Positions 54,190 through 62,704 of a stretch of DNA of 64,000 nucleotides are shown piece by piece. Source of the DNA: Alcanivorax sp. 24. GTDB lineage: Bacteria; Pseudomonadota; Gammaproteobacteria; Pseudomonadales; Alcanivoracaceae. The notes beneath the pieces are model-generated. The model saw nothing but the letters and a program-made list of their open reading frames with translations. It was not told the DNA's origin and made no database searches. Where the stretch lies: assembly GCF_004360225.1 (NCBI RefSeq), contig NZ_SNUA01000002.1, positions 186,001-250,000 of the forward strand, given 5' to 3'. The number at the start of each line of letters is the position of its first letter. Position 1 is the stretch's first letter. Both the position numbers and the translations under genes were made by a program.

Positions 54190-54555
54190 ATGAAAACGCT
54201 CTTCGAGAGAATAGTAGATGGGGTTGGTTTGTTGACGCTGTTCGGTGCCGGCTTGTTGTTTCTGGCAGTCGGGTATTTGTTGGCGACCGTTGCTCTGATG
54301 GGCGGTATAAAAGTCCTGATAGGATTCCTGGTCCTGGCGGCGTTGGTTGGATTGATGGAAGCCGGCGTGGCCGCGATTCTCATGCTTCCATATCGATTGT
54401 GGGTCCGTATCTTCGGTAACAGGACCGAGCCCGCTGCCCCCGTTTCCGACGAAGGCAAGGCCCAAGGTCGCAGGGTGGGGCGGTATGCCTTATGCCTGCT
54501 GGTTTTGGGCGCTATGATTGGCGTCGGCCAGAATTTTGTCGAAAAAGTCAGCTGA
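54190..54555 (+). CDS. Small integral membrane protein
   Basis: A 121-residue protein with three hydrophobic segments (LLTLFGAGLLFLAVGYLLAT, then IKVLIGFLVLAALVGLMEAG, and ALCLLVLGAMIGVGQ) separated by a basic and acidic loop. An AGGG ribosome site precedes the ATG. No family recognised. It lies between the azurin operon and a GST gene. Confidence 0.8.
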   Translation: MKTLFERIVDGVGLLTLFGAGLLFLAVGYLLATVALMGGIKVLIGFLVLAALVGLMEAGVAAILMLPYRLWVRIFGNRTEPAAPVSDEGKAQGRRVGRYALCLLVLGAMIGVGQNFVEKVS

Positions 54556-54611
54556 CATGGAGGCAAAATTGGATTGGCTTTCCGATACCGATATCATCAC
54601 CGAAGAACGGT

Positions 54612-55319
54612 ATGCCTGTATCGTGCGGGAGACCGATTGTGGCCGTTGGCTATAGCGTCGAATCCCCCACCGAAGCACTGACGCTATGGGGGCGCGATAG
54701 CGCTTTTAATGTTCAGAAAGTGCTCTGGTTGCTGGATGAGTTGGAGCTGGAGTACCGGCACATCAACCTGGGCGGCGACCACGGTGGTTTGGACGATCCT
54801 GAATTCCTGGCCATGAATCCTCACGGGCGAGTGCCGGTGCTGCGTGATGGTAGTACAGTGATTTGGGAGTCCCACGCGATTCTCCGCTATCTGGCCGCAC
54901 GCTATGGAGGGGAGTTCTGGTGGCCTTCATCACTGGCCGAGCGTGCCTGCCGAGATGGTTGGATGGATTGGGCGCAGACCGCTCTGCAGCCGGCCTTCAT
55001 GGCACTGTTCTGGAGTTACTTTCGAACGCCTCAGTCGCAGCATGATCCTGATACGATCGGGCAGGCCCGGGAAGCCTGCGAGACATACTTCCGTTTGCTC
55101 AATCAGGAATTGATGTCGCGGCCTTATTTGGGGGGCGATCGGATTTCCCTGGCGGATATTCCGGCCGGTACCGTGCTCTACCGGTACTTTGAAATGGGGT
55201 TACCGGTAGCGCGGGGGCCAGCGGTGATGGCCTGGTATCAGCGACTGGCTGATCGGGAACCCTATCGTCAGCGGATTCAGGTGTGTTTCGAACCGCTTCG
55301 CGGTAAATTGACGTACTGA
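54612..55319 (+). CDS. Glutathione S-transferase
   Basis: A GST of about 235 residues if started at the ATG 54612; a GTG at 54639 would remove 9 residues, and the homologous core starts near ALTLWGRDSAFNVQKVLWLL. The N-terminal domain has NPHGRVPVLRD (cis-Pro) and WESHAILRYLAARYG; the C-terminal domain ends SRPYLGGDRISLADIPAGTV. It resembles the YfcF/YghU-like bacterial group. The start is uncertain because the ribosome site is poor. Confidence 0.88.
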   Translation: MPVSCGRPIVAVGYSVESPTEALTLWGRDSAFNVQKVLWLLDELELEYRHINLGGDHGGLDDPEFLAMNPHGRVPVLRDGSTVIWESHAILRYLAARYGGEFWWPSSLAERACRDGWMDWAQTALQPAFMALFWSYFRTPQSQHDPDTIGQAREACETYFRLLNQELMSRPYLGGDRISLADIPAGTVLYRYFEMGLPVARGPAVMAWYQRLADREPYRQRIQVCFEPLRGKLTY

Positions 55320-55369
55320 CGTAATTCCGTGCTAGAGCATCGAAGCACTCCGTATTGGCAAAGACTCCC

Positions 55370-55963
55370 ATGAAAGAACGTGATGAAGAAGGTATGGACG
55401 CCTATCTGGCGGCGACGGATGTGGTGGATTGGCATCACCCTGATGTCCGTGCCCTGGCCCGGGAGTTGGCGGCGGAGCAGGATTCCCATGAGGCGGTGGC
55501 CCATCGCTGTTTTCTCTGGGTGAGGGATGAGGTTCGGCACTCCATGGATTATCGGCTCTCTCCGGTTCCTTGTACGGCCTCGGAGGTACTGCGTGAGCGC
55601 AGTGGTTTCTGTTACGCCAAAAGTCACTTGCTTGCCGCGCTGCTCAGAGCGAACGGCATTCCAACGGCATTTTGCTACCAACGGCTCAGCCGGGATGATA
55701 ATGGTGAGCCGTATTGTCTGCACGGGCTGAACGCGGTCCGTTTACCCGGCCAGACTTGGTATCGGATTGACGCCCGTGGTAACCGGGCGGGCATTGACGC
55801 TCGTTTTGAGCCGCCAATCGAGCATTTGGCGTACGCGGCGACGCTGCCGGGGGAGAAGGACATTCCCGGCCGGTTCGCCGAACCTTTACCGGAAGTGGTC
55901 TCCGCGTTGAACGCCTATGAGGATGCGCGGGCATTGCATTTGAATCTGCCGGATCGGGAATAG
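55370..55963 (+). CDS. Transglutaminase-like cysteine peptidase-fold protein
   Basis: A 197-residue protein. The catalytic triad region is visible: Cys in RSGFCYAKSHLLAALLRANG, His in CLHGLNAVRLPG, and Asp in WYRIDARGN. This is the transglutaminase-like fold of amide hydrolases or crosslinkers. There is no signal peptide, so it is cytoplasmic. An upstream TTG in frame is a weaker start. The next gene begins 22 bases later. Confidence 0.9.
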   Translation: MKERDEEGMDAYLAATDVVDWHHPDVRALARELAAEQDSHEAVAHRCFLWVRDEVRHSMDYRLSPVPCTASEVLRERSGFCYAKSHLLAALLRANGIPTAFCYQRLSRDDNGEPYCLHGLNAVRLPGQTWYRIDARGNRAGIDARFEPPIEHLAYAATLPGEKDIPGRFAEPLPEVVSALNAYEDARALHLNLPDRE

Positions 55964-55984
55964 TCCATGTTGAGAAGGGAGTGT

Positions 55985-56431
55985 ATGGCGCGGCGCGTGA
56001 TGATGTTGACCGTGCTGGCATTGCTGCAGGGCTGTGTCGGCGGTTGGGTGATCAGCAATCCGGAAACCGATTATGCGGTGGATTCCGTCGTGCTGCGCGG
56101 AAAGGGGTATCTGGCCTCGTCCATGGAGGCCAGCAATTGGCATCTTGATGAGGTGCTGCGCGTTTGGGGAGCGCCGGATCGGCGCCGCGACGAGGGGCGG
56201 AGAACAGTCCTGTATTATCGCTCCGGACTCGCCTGGTCCGGTGTCGTGCCATGGGTATTGATCCCGATCCCATTGGTGGTCCCGGTTGGAACCAACCAGG
56301 CGGTGTTGGTGTTCGAGGACGAGCGACTGGTTTCCGCCAGCGCGGAGGATCGCGATGGCGCTGGCGGGCTTTGCGGACTTTTCATGAATGACTCGGATTC
56401 TTCCCTGACTCCCATGTGCGTCTCCCTGTGA
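55985..56431 (+). CDS. Small lipoprotein
   Basis: A 148-residue protein from the ATG at 55985, with a GAAGGGAG ribosome site. It begins with a signal and lipobox (VLALLQGC, Cys about 17). A SmpA/OmlA-like fold is possible: HLDEVLRVWGAPDRRRDEGR, then TVLYYRSG and QAVLVFEDERLVSAS. A hydrophobic hairpin VVPWVLIPIPLVVPVG in the middle is odd for that family. It follows the transglutaminase-like gene closely. Confidence 0.85.
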   Translation: MARRVMMLTVLALLQGCVGGWVISNPETDYAVDSVVLRGKGYLASSMEASNWHLDEVLRVWGAPDRRRDEGRRTVLYYRSGLAWSGVVPWVLIPIPLVVPVGTNQAVLVFEDERLVSASAEDRDGAGGLCGLFMNDSDSSLTPMCVSL

Positions 56432-56452
56432 CGACGCCGGCCTTCGTCTGGG

Positions 56453-56848
56453 TCACCGGTCGGTGACCGGTGACCCCCTGTCATCTCCGGGAACCAGCCC
56501 CTGACGTTGCAGTTCACTCCTGACCATCGGCGGGCAACGGGAGAAACACAGTGCCAGAGCCTCCACTGACAGTCCGGACAGGAAAGCATCCCGCAATTGT
56601 CGGCTCTGTTCCGGTGTCCAGGGGCGGTTCAGGTAATAAGGTCCCTTGATCACCGGCGCCGTTGCCCGGTTGTCCCTGAGGGTCACGGCGGAGCCGCGCC
56701 GGTAGCGAATGTCCTGGATACAGGTGAACAGGGCCCGGGTTATATCCGGGTGAATATAAGGCGAATGCTGGGGAAAAGGGCGACCGGTTACCGGATCGAC
56801 GCCTTCGGCCAGATCCCGCAATACTTCCAATGCGTGTCGGATTTCCAT
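56453..56848 (-). CDS. Hypothetical 131-residue protein, paralogue of the gene at 45.3-45.7 kb
   Basis: A 131-residue soluble protein: ALEVLRDLAEGVDPVTGRPF, then HPDITRALFTCIQDIR, and a C-terminal RPWTPEQSRQLRDAFLSGLS with MVRSELQRQGLV. The same length and motif order occur in the rightward gene at 45349-45744. The C-terminal pattern resembles an HTH. Function unknown. Confidence 0.8.
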   Translation of the reverse strand: MEIRHALEVLRDLAEGVDPVTGRPFPQHSPYIHPDITRALFTCIQDIRYRRGSAVTLRDNRATAPVIKGPYYLNRPWTPEQSRQLRDAFLSGLSVEALALCFSRCPPMVRSELQRQGLVPGDDRGSPVTDR

Positions 56849-57062
56849 ATCCGTGAACTCCCAATAAAGTACGAGGGTGTGCCTGAGAGTAATAAAAATG
56901 TCATAGGGTGGCTATCAGCCAGAACGGAATTCCTTGGGGAAAAGGCTTACAGGACAAAGCGGCGATTTCCTATAGACTTTTGGGTGGCGCGCGAGTCGTT
57001 TGGTGAATAACGGCGGGCTCAAGGTGGCCCGGCTTGTGTCTGTTCTGATCTGGAATCATGGA

Positions 57063-57710
57063 ATGTCCAATCGTCACATCTTTGTCTGGTTACTGTGCGG
57101 TTTTCTTTTTTTTGTCGGTTGGATGGCCTGTGAGCCTCATGAACGGTCCGCCTGGGTGTTGGAAAACGCCCTGGTTTTTCTCACCCTGCCGGTGCTGGTG
57201 TTTACTCGTCGCTGGTTCGTTTTCTCCAACGAGGCTTATCTGCTGATTTTTGCTTTTCTGTCGCTGCATGAACTGGGCTCCCACTACACCTATTCCCTGG
57301 TGCCCTACGAGTCAGCACTGGGGAAACTGTTTGGCTTCAGCCTTAATCAATGGATGGGGTGGGAGCGCAACCAGTTCGACCGGCTGGTGCATCTCGCTTA
57401 TGGGCTGTTGTTAACGATACCGCTGTTCGACTTCTGCCGGCGCGTGGTCGGCCTGGCGCGAGCCTGGGCTTATGTCTTTTCCTGCGCGATTATTATGGCG
57501 ACATCGATGTTGTACGAACTGATCGAGTGGATTGCCGCGGTTTGGTTTGGTGGCGATCTGGGCCAGGCATTCCTCGGGACTCAAGGGGACATCTGGGATG
57601 CGCAAAAGGACATGGCGTTGGCGACGGTGGGAGCGGTGCTGGCAGTGACAGTGCACGCCTTCCTCAAGCGTCGGAGCACCGGCGTGGACGCCGGCACCCC
57701 GTCGCTTTGA
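57063..57710 (+). CDS. yjdF: YjdF-like (DUF2238) membrane protein
   Basis: A 215-residue membrane protein with about six helices. The family's conserved polar motifs are present: SLHELGSHYTYSLVPYESAL, RNQFDRLVHLAYG, SMLYELIEWIAAVWFGG and GTQGDIWDAQKDMALATVG. Function unknown; the charged residues within membrane segments hint at transport or metal binding. The ATG at 57063 fits the first helix. Convergent with the glucose dehydrogenase gene across 8 bases. Confidence 0.88.
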   Translation: MSNRHIFVWLLCGFLFFVGWMACEPHERSAWVLENALVFLTLPVLVFTRRWFVFSNEAYLLIFAFLSLHELGSHYTYSLVPYESALGKLFGFSLNQWMGWERNQFDRLVHLAYGLLLTIPLFDFCRRVVGLARAWAYVFSCAIIMATSMLYELIEWIAAVWFGGDLGQAFLGTQGDIWDAQKDMALATVGAVLAVTVHAFLKRRSTGVDAGTPSL

Positions 57711-57718
57711 CGGAGGGC

Positions 57719-60076
57719 TCAGTCCGTTTTGTCCGGCAGGGCGAAGGCCACGATATAGTCGCCCCGGTCCGGAGATTGCCGTGACCCCCCGGCGGAGATC
57801 ACCAGGTACTGTTTGCCGCTGGCCGGGGAGGTGTAGGTTATCGGCGTGCCCTGGGAGCCCACCGGGAGGCGATGTTTCCACACTGTTTCTCCGCTGGCCA
57901 CGTCCATGGCACGGATGTTGTAGTCCAGAGTGCCGGCATGGAACACCAGGCCGGAAGCGGTGGACATGGGCCCGCCCACCGTTGGCATGCCCACGGGAAT
58001 CGGCAGATGCATCTTCAGTCCCAGAGGGCCGGTATCCTCCACCGTGCCTAATGGGACCTGCCAGACCACTTCACGCCGATTCAAATCGATGGCACTGAGC
58101 GTACCGTAAGGCGGCTTCTGGCAAGGCACGCCCAGCGGGGACATGAACACATATTTGGAGGCGCCGTAGGGTGTGCCGTGCTGAGGGGATAAACCGGTAT
58201 GAGAAGCGGAGGCGTCTTCCTTGTCGGCCTCCTCGCGGGGTACCAGCAATACCCGCTGCGGAGAACGGGTGTCATTGACGATCAGATAGCCGCCGGGTTT
58301 GTACACGGTGTTGCTGCCCCAGTTCATCCCGCCGAAATAGCCTGGCCATTGCAGGCTGGGAGTCAGCCCTGGCGGCGTGAAATCGCCTTCGTAACGCAGT
58401 TTGCGAAACTGAATACGACAGTACAGTTGATCGAACGGGGTGGCACCCCACATGGCTGCTTCCGACAACTTTTCCGCGCCGATGACGGGCATGCCGACGG
58501 AATAAGGCTGCGTTGGCGAGGTCCAGTCGCCTTCCACGGCGCCTTGCGGAACCGGGCGCTCTTCCACTTCGGCGATGGGAACCCCGGTACGCCGGTCGAG
58601 CATGAAAATCTGGCCGCGCTTGGTGGTCTGGATCAGCGCGGGCACGGTATTGCCATTGCCGTCATCCACATCGAACAGAGCGGGTTGGGAGGGCACATCG
58701 TAATCCCAGATATCATGGTGCACGGTCTGGAATTTCCATTGCTCGCGGCCGGTGCGTAAATCGAGAGCGACAATCGACGAGGAGTAGGCCTCGTCCGCCT
58801 CGGTACGATGACCACCAAAGAAATCCGGAGTGGCGTTGCCGGTGGGCAGATAGATCATTCCCAACTCTTCATCCACCGCCGGTGTGGACCAGACATTCGG
58901 CGTGCCGCGAGTGTAGGTTTCCCCTTCCGGCGGCAGGCCGGTGAGGGCCGGGTTGGCCAGGTCCCAGGCCCAGGCCAGTTCGCCGCTGTCGGCGTGGAAG
59001 GCGCGGATCACGCCGGAGGGTTCTCCGGTCATCATATTGTCGAACACCCAGCCGCCGATGATGATCAGCCCTCGCGCCACGGTGGGCGCCGAGGTTTGAA
59101 AATAGAATCCCGGCTTCACATCACCCATCCCCTGTTTCAGATCCACGGTGCCACCATCGCCGAAAGAAGGGCAGAGCGCGCCGGTTTGCGCGTCCAACTC
59201 GATCAGACGGGCGTCAATGGTGGAGAGTACGATACGTCCGGCGCAGGCTTCGTCACCACGGGATGCCTGGTAATAGCCCAGACCCCGGCAGCGTTGCCAC
59301 AGGGGGGAGGACGCTTCCGGGTCGAAGCGCCACTTCTGTTTACCGCTGTCCACGTCCAGGGCGAACACTTTGTTGTGCACGGTGCAGGCATAGAGCGTAT
59401 CGCCCACCTGGATCGGGGTGTTCTGATCCTCGCCACCAGCGTTGGGTGGATTGGCGTTGGGAACGTCACCGGTGCGGAAGGTCCAGGCCACTTCCAACTG
59501 GTCCACGTTGGCCGGAGTGATTTGATCCTGCGGCGCATAGCGGGTGCCGTCCTGCTGACGTCCGTAGTGAAGCCAGTCCTGGGTCTGATCCGCCACCGGC
59601 AGAGACGGCGGTTCACTCTGGCTGGCGATAATGGAACCCGGATAGAAGGCGTGAAAGACCGTTGCGGCGAGACCAAGCAGGATTACCGCCGCCAAGGGGT
59701 AGGCGGTGCCGCCACTGATGGGCTTGCCCCGTCGTAAAGCCGGCGCCAGCAGCGCCAACAGGAACAACAGCACCGCCGGCGCGAACAGACGTGATACTTG
59801 AGGCCAGAAATTCAGTCCCACTTCCCACCAGGCCCACAGGGCCGTGCCTGTGAAAACGGCGGCATAAAGCCAGAAACCCAGAACGCGCCGGGCCATCACC
59901 AGGCCGCCGGAGGTCACCAGAGCAATGCCGGCGAGACTGAAGTACCAGGAACCGCCCAGAATAATCAGGTAGATCCCGCCGCCGAGCAGACCGATGCCGG
60001 CGACGACCATGAGCAGGCCCACCAGGACGGTAACAGCGGATACCCAGGGTGATGTTTTTTCTTTTTCGTTCATCAA
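57719..60076 (-). CDS. gcd: Membrane-bound PQQ-dependent glucose dehydrogenase
   Basis: A 785-residue quinoprotein. Five N-terminal transmembrane helices (residues ~12-140) anchor it in the inner membrane; the periplasmic eight-bladed propeller starts near DWLHYGRQQDGTRYAPQDQI and includes many W-motifs such as VVALDLRTGREQWKFQTVHH and the DYDVPSQPALFD region. It oxidises glucose (or quinate/shikimate in relatives) to gluconolactone and passes electrons to ubiquinone. No PQQ synthesis genes are in the window. Length matches Gcd. Confidence 0.94.
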   Translation of the reverse strand: MMNEKEKTSPWVSAVTVLVGLLMVVAGIGLLGGGIYLIILGGSWYFSLAGIALVTSGGLVMARRVLGFWLYAAVFTGTALWAWWEVGLNFWPQVSRLFAPAVLLFLLALLAPALRRGKPISGGTAYPLAAVILLGLAATVFHAFYPGSIIASQSEPPSLPVADQTQDWLHYGRQQDGTRYAPQDQITPANVDQLEVAWTFRTGDVPNANPPNAGGEDQNTPIQVGDTLYACTVHNKVFALDVDSGKQKWRFDPEASSPLWQRCRGLGYYQASRGDEACAGRIVLSTIDARLIELDAQTGALCPSFGDGGTVDLKQGMGDVKPGFYFQTSAPTVARGLIIIGGWVFDNMMTGEPSGVIRAFHADSGELAWAWDLANPALTGLPPEGETYTRGTPNVWSTPAVDEELGMIYLPTGNATPDFFGGHRTEADEAYSSSIVALDLRTGREQWKFQTVHHDIWDYDVPSQPALFDVDDGNGNTVPALIQTTKRGQIFMLDRRTGVPIAEVEERPVPQGAVEGDWTSPTQPYSVGMPVIGAEKLSEAAMWGATPFDQLYCRIQFRKLRYEGDFTPPGLTPSLQWPGYFGGMNWGSNTVYKPGGYLIVNDTRSPQRVLLVPREEADKEDASASHTGLSPQHGTPYGASKYVFMSPLGVPCQKPPYGTLSAIDLNRREVVWQVPLGTVEDTGPLGLKMHLPIPVGMPTVGGPMSTASGLVFHAGTLDYNIRAMDVASGETVWKHRLPVGSQGTPITYTSPASGKQYLVISAGGSRQSPDRGDYIVAFALPDKTD

Positions 60077-60185
60077 ACCAGCCTCCTATCCGGATGATCC
60101 GCTTCGAGAGTGCCATAGCGCGGACCGGCGGACCACCGCGGAAATGTCAATCCTCTCCGTGGGCAGACGACCAACCAGGAGCGAA

Positions 60186-60386
60186 GTGAAATCAGGGGAG
60201 ACGATAATAAACATCGAGCTGACGATTAGGCCTTGTCTTTGGTTCGACGGCCAGGCGGAACACGCGGCGCATTTTTACGTCGATGTATTTCCCGGTTCTC
60301 GCATCACCGCCATGAGCCATTACGGTGAGGCCGGCAAGGAGATCCATGGCCAGAATCCCGGTAATGTCATGGTAGTGGCCTTTGAG
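60186..60386 (+). pseudogene. Truncated VOC (PhnB-like) gene remnant
   Basis: The frame encodes IELTIRPCLWFDGQAEHAAH, FYVDVFPGSRITAMSHYGEA and GKEIHGQNPGNVMVVAFE, matching the first part of PhnB-like VOC proteins of about 150 residues. Homology stops after VVAFE and the reading continues into the antisense of the MFS gene. No ATG fits; a GTG at 60186 is in frame. The C-terminal half is missing, so it is a 3'-truncated remnant. Confidence 0.65.
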
Positions 60387-60408
60387 TCGCAGACTCGCCG
60401 GGGACGAT

Positions 60409-60430
60409 GCCGGGCTCGTGGGAGCCCGGC
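60409..60430 (-). terminator. Strong hairpin after the DHA2 MFS gene, no T run
   Basis: GCCGGGCTC (60409-60417) and GAGCCCGGC (60422-60430) form a 9-bp stem with a 4-base loop, 6 bases past the MFS stop. It lacks a T tract in either direction, so it may stabilise or stop transcripts only weakly. It lies at the truncation point of the VOC remnant. Confidence 0.4.
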
Positions 60431-60436
60431 GTTGGG

Positions 60437-61993
60437 TCAGGGTGTTTCGGTTTGTGAGGTGTCGTTATCCGCGGGCACCGGACGACGGGCCAGCAACCAC
60501 CCCACCATCACCGCGGTGACGGCGACGATGGTGGCGCCGATGAGAGCATTGGTGTGCAGGGCCTGGGTAAAGCCGGCGCGCGCTCCCGACAGTACCAGGT
60601 CCGCCACCTCCGGCGGAAGCTGGCGGGCGGTATCCAGGGCGCCGCCCAGGGTGTCGCCGGCGGCCAGCGCCAGGTCCGCCGGCAGCTCGGACGGCAGGAT
60701 TTTCGCCATGTGCGCGCGATAGACCGCGGCGCCGGCGCTGCCGATCACCGCGATGCCAAGAGCCATGCCCAGTTCCGTGGCGGTCTCCGACGTCGCCGAG
60801 GCGGCCCCGGTTTTGTTGGGCGGAGCGGCGCTGACCACCATGTCGGTACCGAGGATCATCATCGGCATCACACCGACACCCATGATCACCATCCCGGCCA
60901 CCAGCCAGGCCATGTTGTCCATACCGGTGACCATCGCCATGGCAAGGAAGCCGAACACCGACAGTAGCAAACCGACGCTGACCAGCACGCCGCGACTCAT
61001 ATAGCGGGTCAGGCGCGGCACCAGCAGCGATGCTATGGTCTGGATCACCGCCGGTGGCAGCATCACCAGGCCGGCGAGCAAGGGCGACAGCCCCAACACA
61101 CCCTGCAGGTACTGGAACACCATCAGCCAGGCGCCGGACAGTGCCAGCACGGTGAGCAGCATGGCCACCACGGAAGTGCTGAAGGTGCGATTGCGGAACA
61201 GCGCCAGATCGAACATCGGTTCCGCCAAACGGCGTTGCCGGCGCACGAACAGCGCGCCGATGACCAGTCCGGCGACGATGGACAGCAAGGGCATCCACGA
61301 TACGCCGTTGCGGGCCATGTCCTTGAGGCCGTAGATCACCGCGATCACCATGGCCACCGACAGCAGTGCGCTGAGAAAATCCTGGCGCCCGGCCTGCTCG
61401 TCGCGGAACTCCGGTAACAACAGCGGACCGCACACCAGCAGCAGCGCCATCACCGGGACACCCAGCAGAAACACCGAACCCCACCAGAAAAACTCCAGCA
61501 GGGCGCCGCCCACCAGTGGGCCGATGGCGCTGCCGACGATAAAGCCGGTCATCCACACCGTGATCGCCATCGTGCGCTCCTGTTCCTGATGGAACATGTT
61601 GCGCAGCAGCGACAGGGTGGACGGCATCAGCGTCGCGCCGGCCACGCCGAGCAAGGCGCGGGCGGCGATCAGCATTTCCGCGCTGGTGGCGAACGCCGCC
61701 AGCGCTGAAGCGGCACCGAAAGCGATGGCACCGGTCAGCAGCAGTTTACGCCGGCCGATGCGGTCGCCCAGCGTGCCCATGGTGACCAGAAAGCCGGCGA
61801 TCATGAAGCCGTAGATGTCGAGGATCCACAGCAGTTGATCACTGGTGGGGTGCAGGTCCGCGCTCAGTTGTGGCACCGCCAGGTGCAGGACCGTCATGTC
61901 CAGTGCCAGCAGCACCGTGGGCAGCATCAGCACCGCCAGACCCAGCCACTCCCGCCGCGTTGCGGCGGGCGGTAACGCGTTGGAAGATTCCAT
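60437..61993 (-). CDS. MFS multidrug efflux pump (DHA2 family, 14 helices)
   Basis: A 518-residue 14-helix transporter from the ATG at 61993, with an ACAGGAG ribosome site. DHA2 features: LALDMTVLHLAVPQLSADL, the loop 2-3 motif GDRIGRRKLLLTG, and WMTGFIVGSAIGPLVGGALL (antiporter motif C). Similar to SmvA/QacA-type quaternary ammonium exporters. No regulator gene is adjacent. Confidence 0.93.
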   Translation of the reverse strand: MESSNALPPAATRREWLGLAVLMLPTVLLALDMTVLHLAVPQLSADLHPTSDQLLWILDIYGFMIAGFLVTMGTLGDRIGRRKLLLTGAIAFGAASALAAFATSAEMLIAARALLGVAGATLMPSTLSLLRNMFHQEQERTMAITVWMTGFIVGSAIGPLVGGALLEFFWWGSVFLLGVPVMALLLVCGPLLLPEFRDEQAGRQDFLSALLSVAMVIAVIYGLKDMARNGVSWMPLLSIVAGLVIGALFVRRQRRLAEPMFDLALFRNRTFSTSVVAMLLTVLALSGAWLMVFQYLQGVLGLSPLLAGLVMLPPAVIQTIASLLVPRLTRYMSRGVLVSVGLLLSVFGFLAMAMVTGMDNMAWLVAGMVIMGVGVMPMMILGTDMVVSAAPPNKTGAASATSETATELGMALGIAVIGSAGAAVYRAHMAKILPSELPADLALAAGDTLGGALDTARQLPPEVADLVLSGARAGFTQALHTNALIGATIVAVTAVMVGWLLARRPVPADNDTSQTETP

Positions 61994-62197
61994 ATTCTCC
62001 TGTGACACAGTCGTTATCCTTTCATTTACTACGGAGTGCCGCGCGCGGTACGCCACTATGGAGGGGCGGGAACGGGCCGACGGTTTCCCGTTGCGGCAAC
62101 GCGGCAGAGGAACCTCAATGAGGTTCGGGTATGCCCGAAGGGCAGTATGAAGAGCGTGGGTCAGTCGCTCGGCGGGTTGGTCGGCGAACCGGACCGG

Positions 62198-62545
62198 TTA
62201 CATGGAGTGGCCGTCGAACCGCTGCACGGGAACCGAATCCAGGTCGACACCTTCCAGACAACGTATGTTGATCGCGGCCATTCGATTGCCTTCCGGATCC
62301 ACCCCCTCACCGTAGGGGTGAATACCGCATTTCGGGCAAAAGCGATGCTGGATCACATGCTGATTGAAGGTGTAGGTGGCGATGTCGTCCTCCGATGTCC
62401 GCACCCGCAGGTTGTCCCGTGGAATAAACCACAACAGGGCTCCCTTGCGCTGACAGATCGAACAGTTGCAGGACATGGCGCCGTCCAACTCGCCTTCGGC
62501 CTCGAAGGCGACGTTTCCGCAATGACAACTTCCTTTGTAGTTCAT
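62198..62545 (-). CDS. GFA (glutathione-dependent formaldehyde-activating enzyme-like) protein
   Basis: A 115-residue protein with the GFA zinc-binding Cys pattern: GSCHCGNVAFEAEGEL, then CNCSICQRKGALLWF and HRFCPKCGIHPY. The Mss4-like fold binds zinc through these cysteines. Function varies; formaldehyde activation is not assured. AGGAGAG precedes the ATG. Confidence 0.92.
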   Translation of the reverse strand: MNYKGSCHCGNVAFEAEGELDGAMSCNCSICQRKGALLWFIPRDNLRVRTSEDDIATYTFNQHVIQHRFCPKCGIHPYGEGVDPEGNRMAAINIRCLEGVDLDSVPVQRFDGHSM

Positions 62546-62665
62546 CGGTCTCTCCTTTCTTGTTAGTCGTCATTGAGTCGAACGACGTGATCGGGAATTC
62601 GACATCGTGTCCAAGGTTAACGTCGGAAAATGACATAGGGAAGACATCTCCGTGGTGATTCTTGC

Positions 62666-62692
62666 TGTGGGAAGCTGCCTTGGCAGCGAATT
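62666..62692. repeat. Single REP-type element
   Basis: CTGTGGGAAGCTGCCTTGGC AGCGAAT, the same consensus as the pair at 42326-42395, just beyond the stop of the LysR gene and in the gap before the GFA gene. Confidence 0.75.
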
Positions 62693-62704
62693 GGAGTGCT
62701 GGTA

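Noticed and set aside
54033-54419. Open frame through the CCCGGG hairpin stretch
   Set aside because: The peptide (Arg/Ser-rich) is typical of translated intergenic repeats, and it overlaps the membrane protein gene in another frame.
58808-59737. Open frame antisense to gcd
   Set aside because: The gcd frame is clearly the coding one; the antisense product is His/Gly-rich noise.
60465-61556. Open frame in a second frame of the DHA2 transporter gene
   Set aside because: Repeated Gly/Arg/His composition and no domain; a frame shadow of the transporter.
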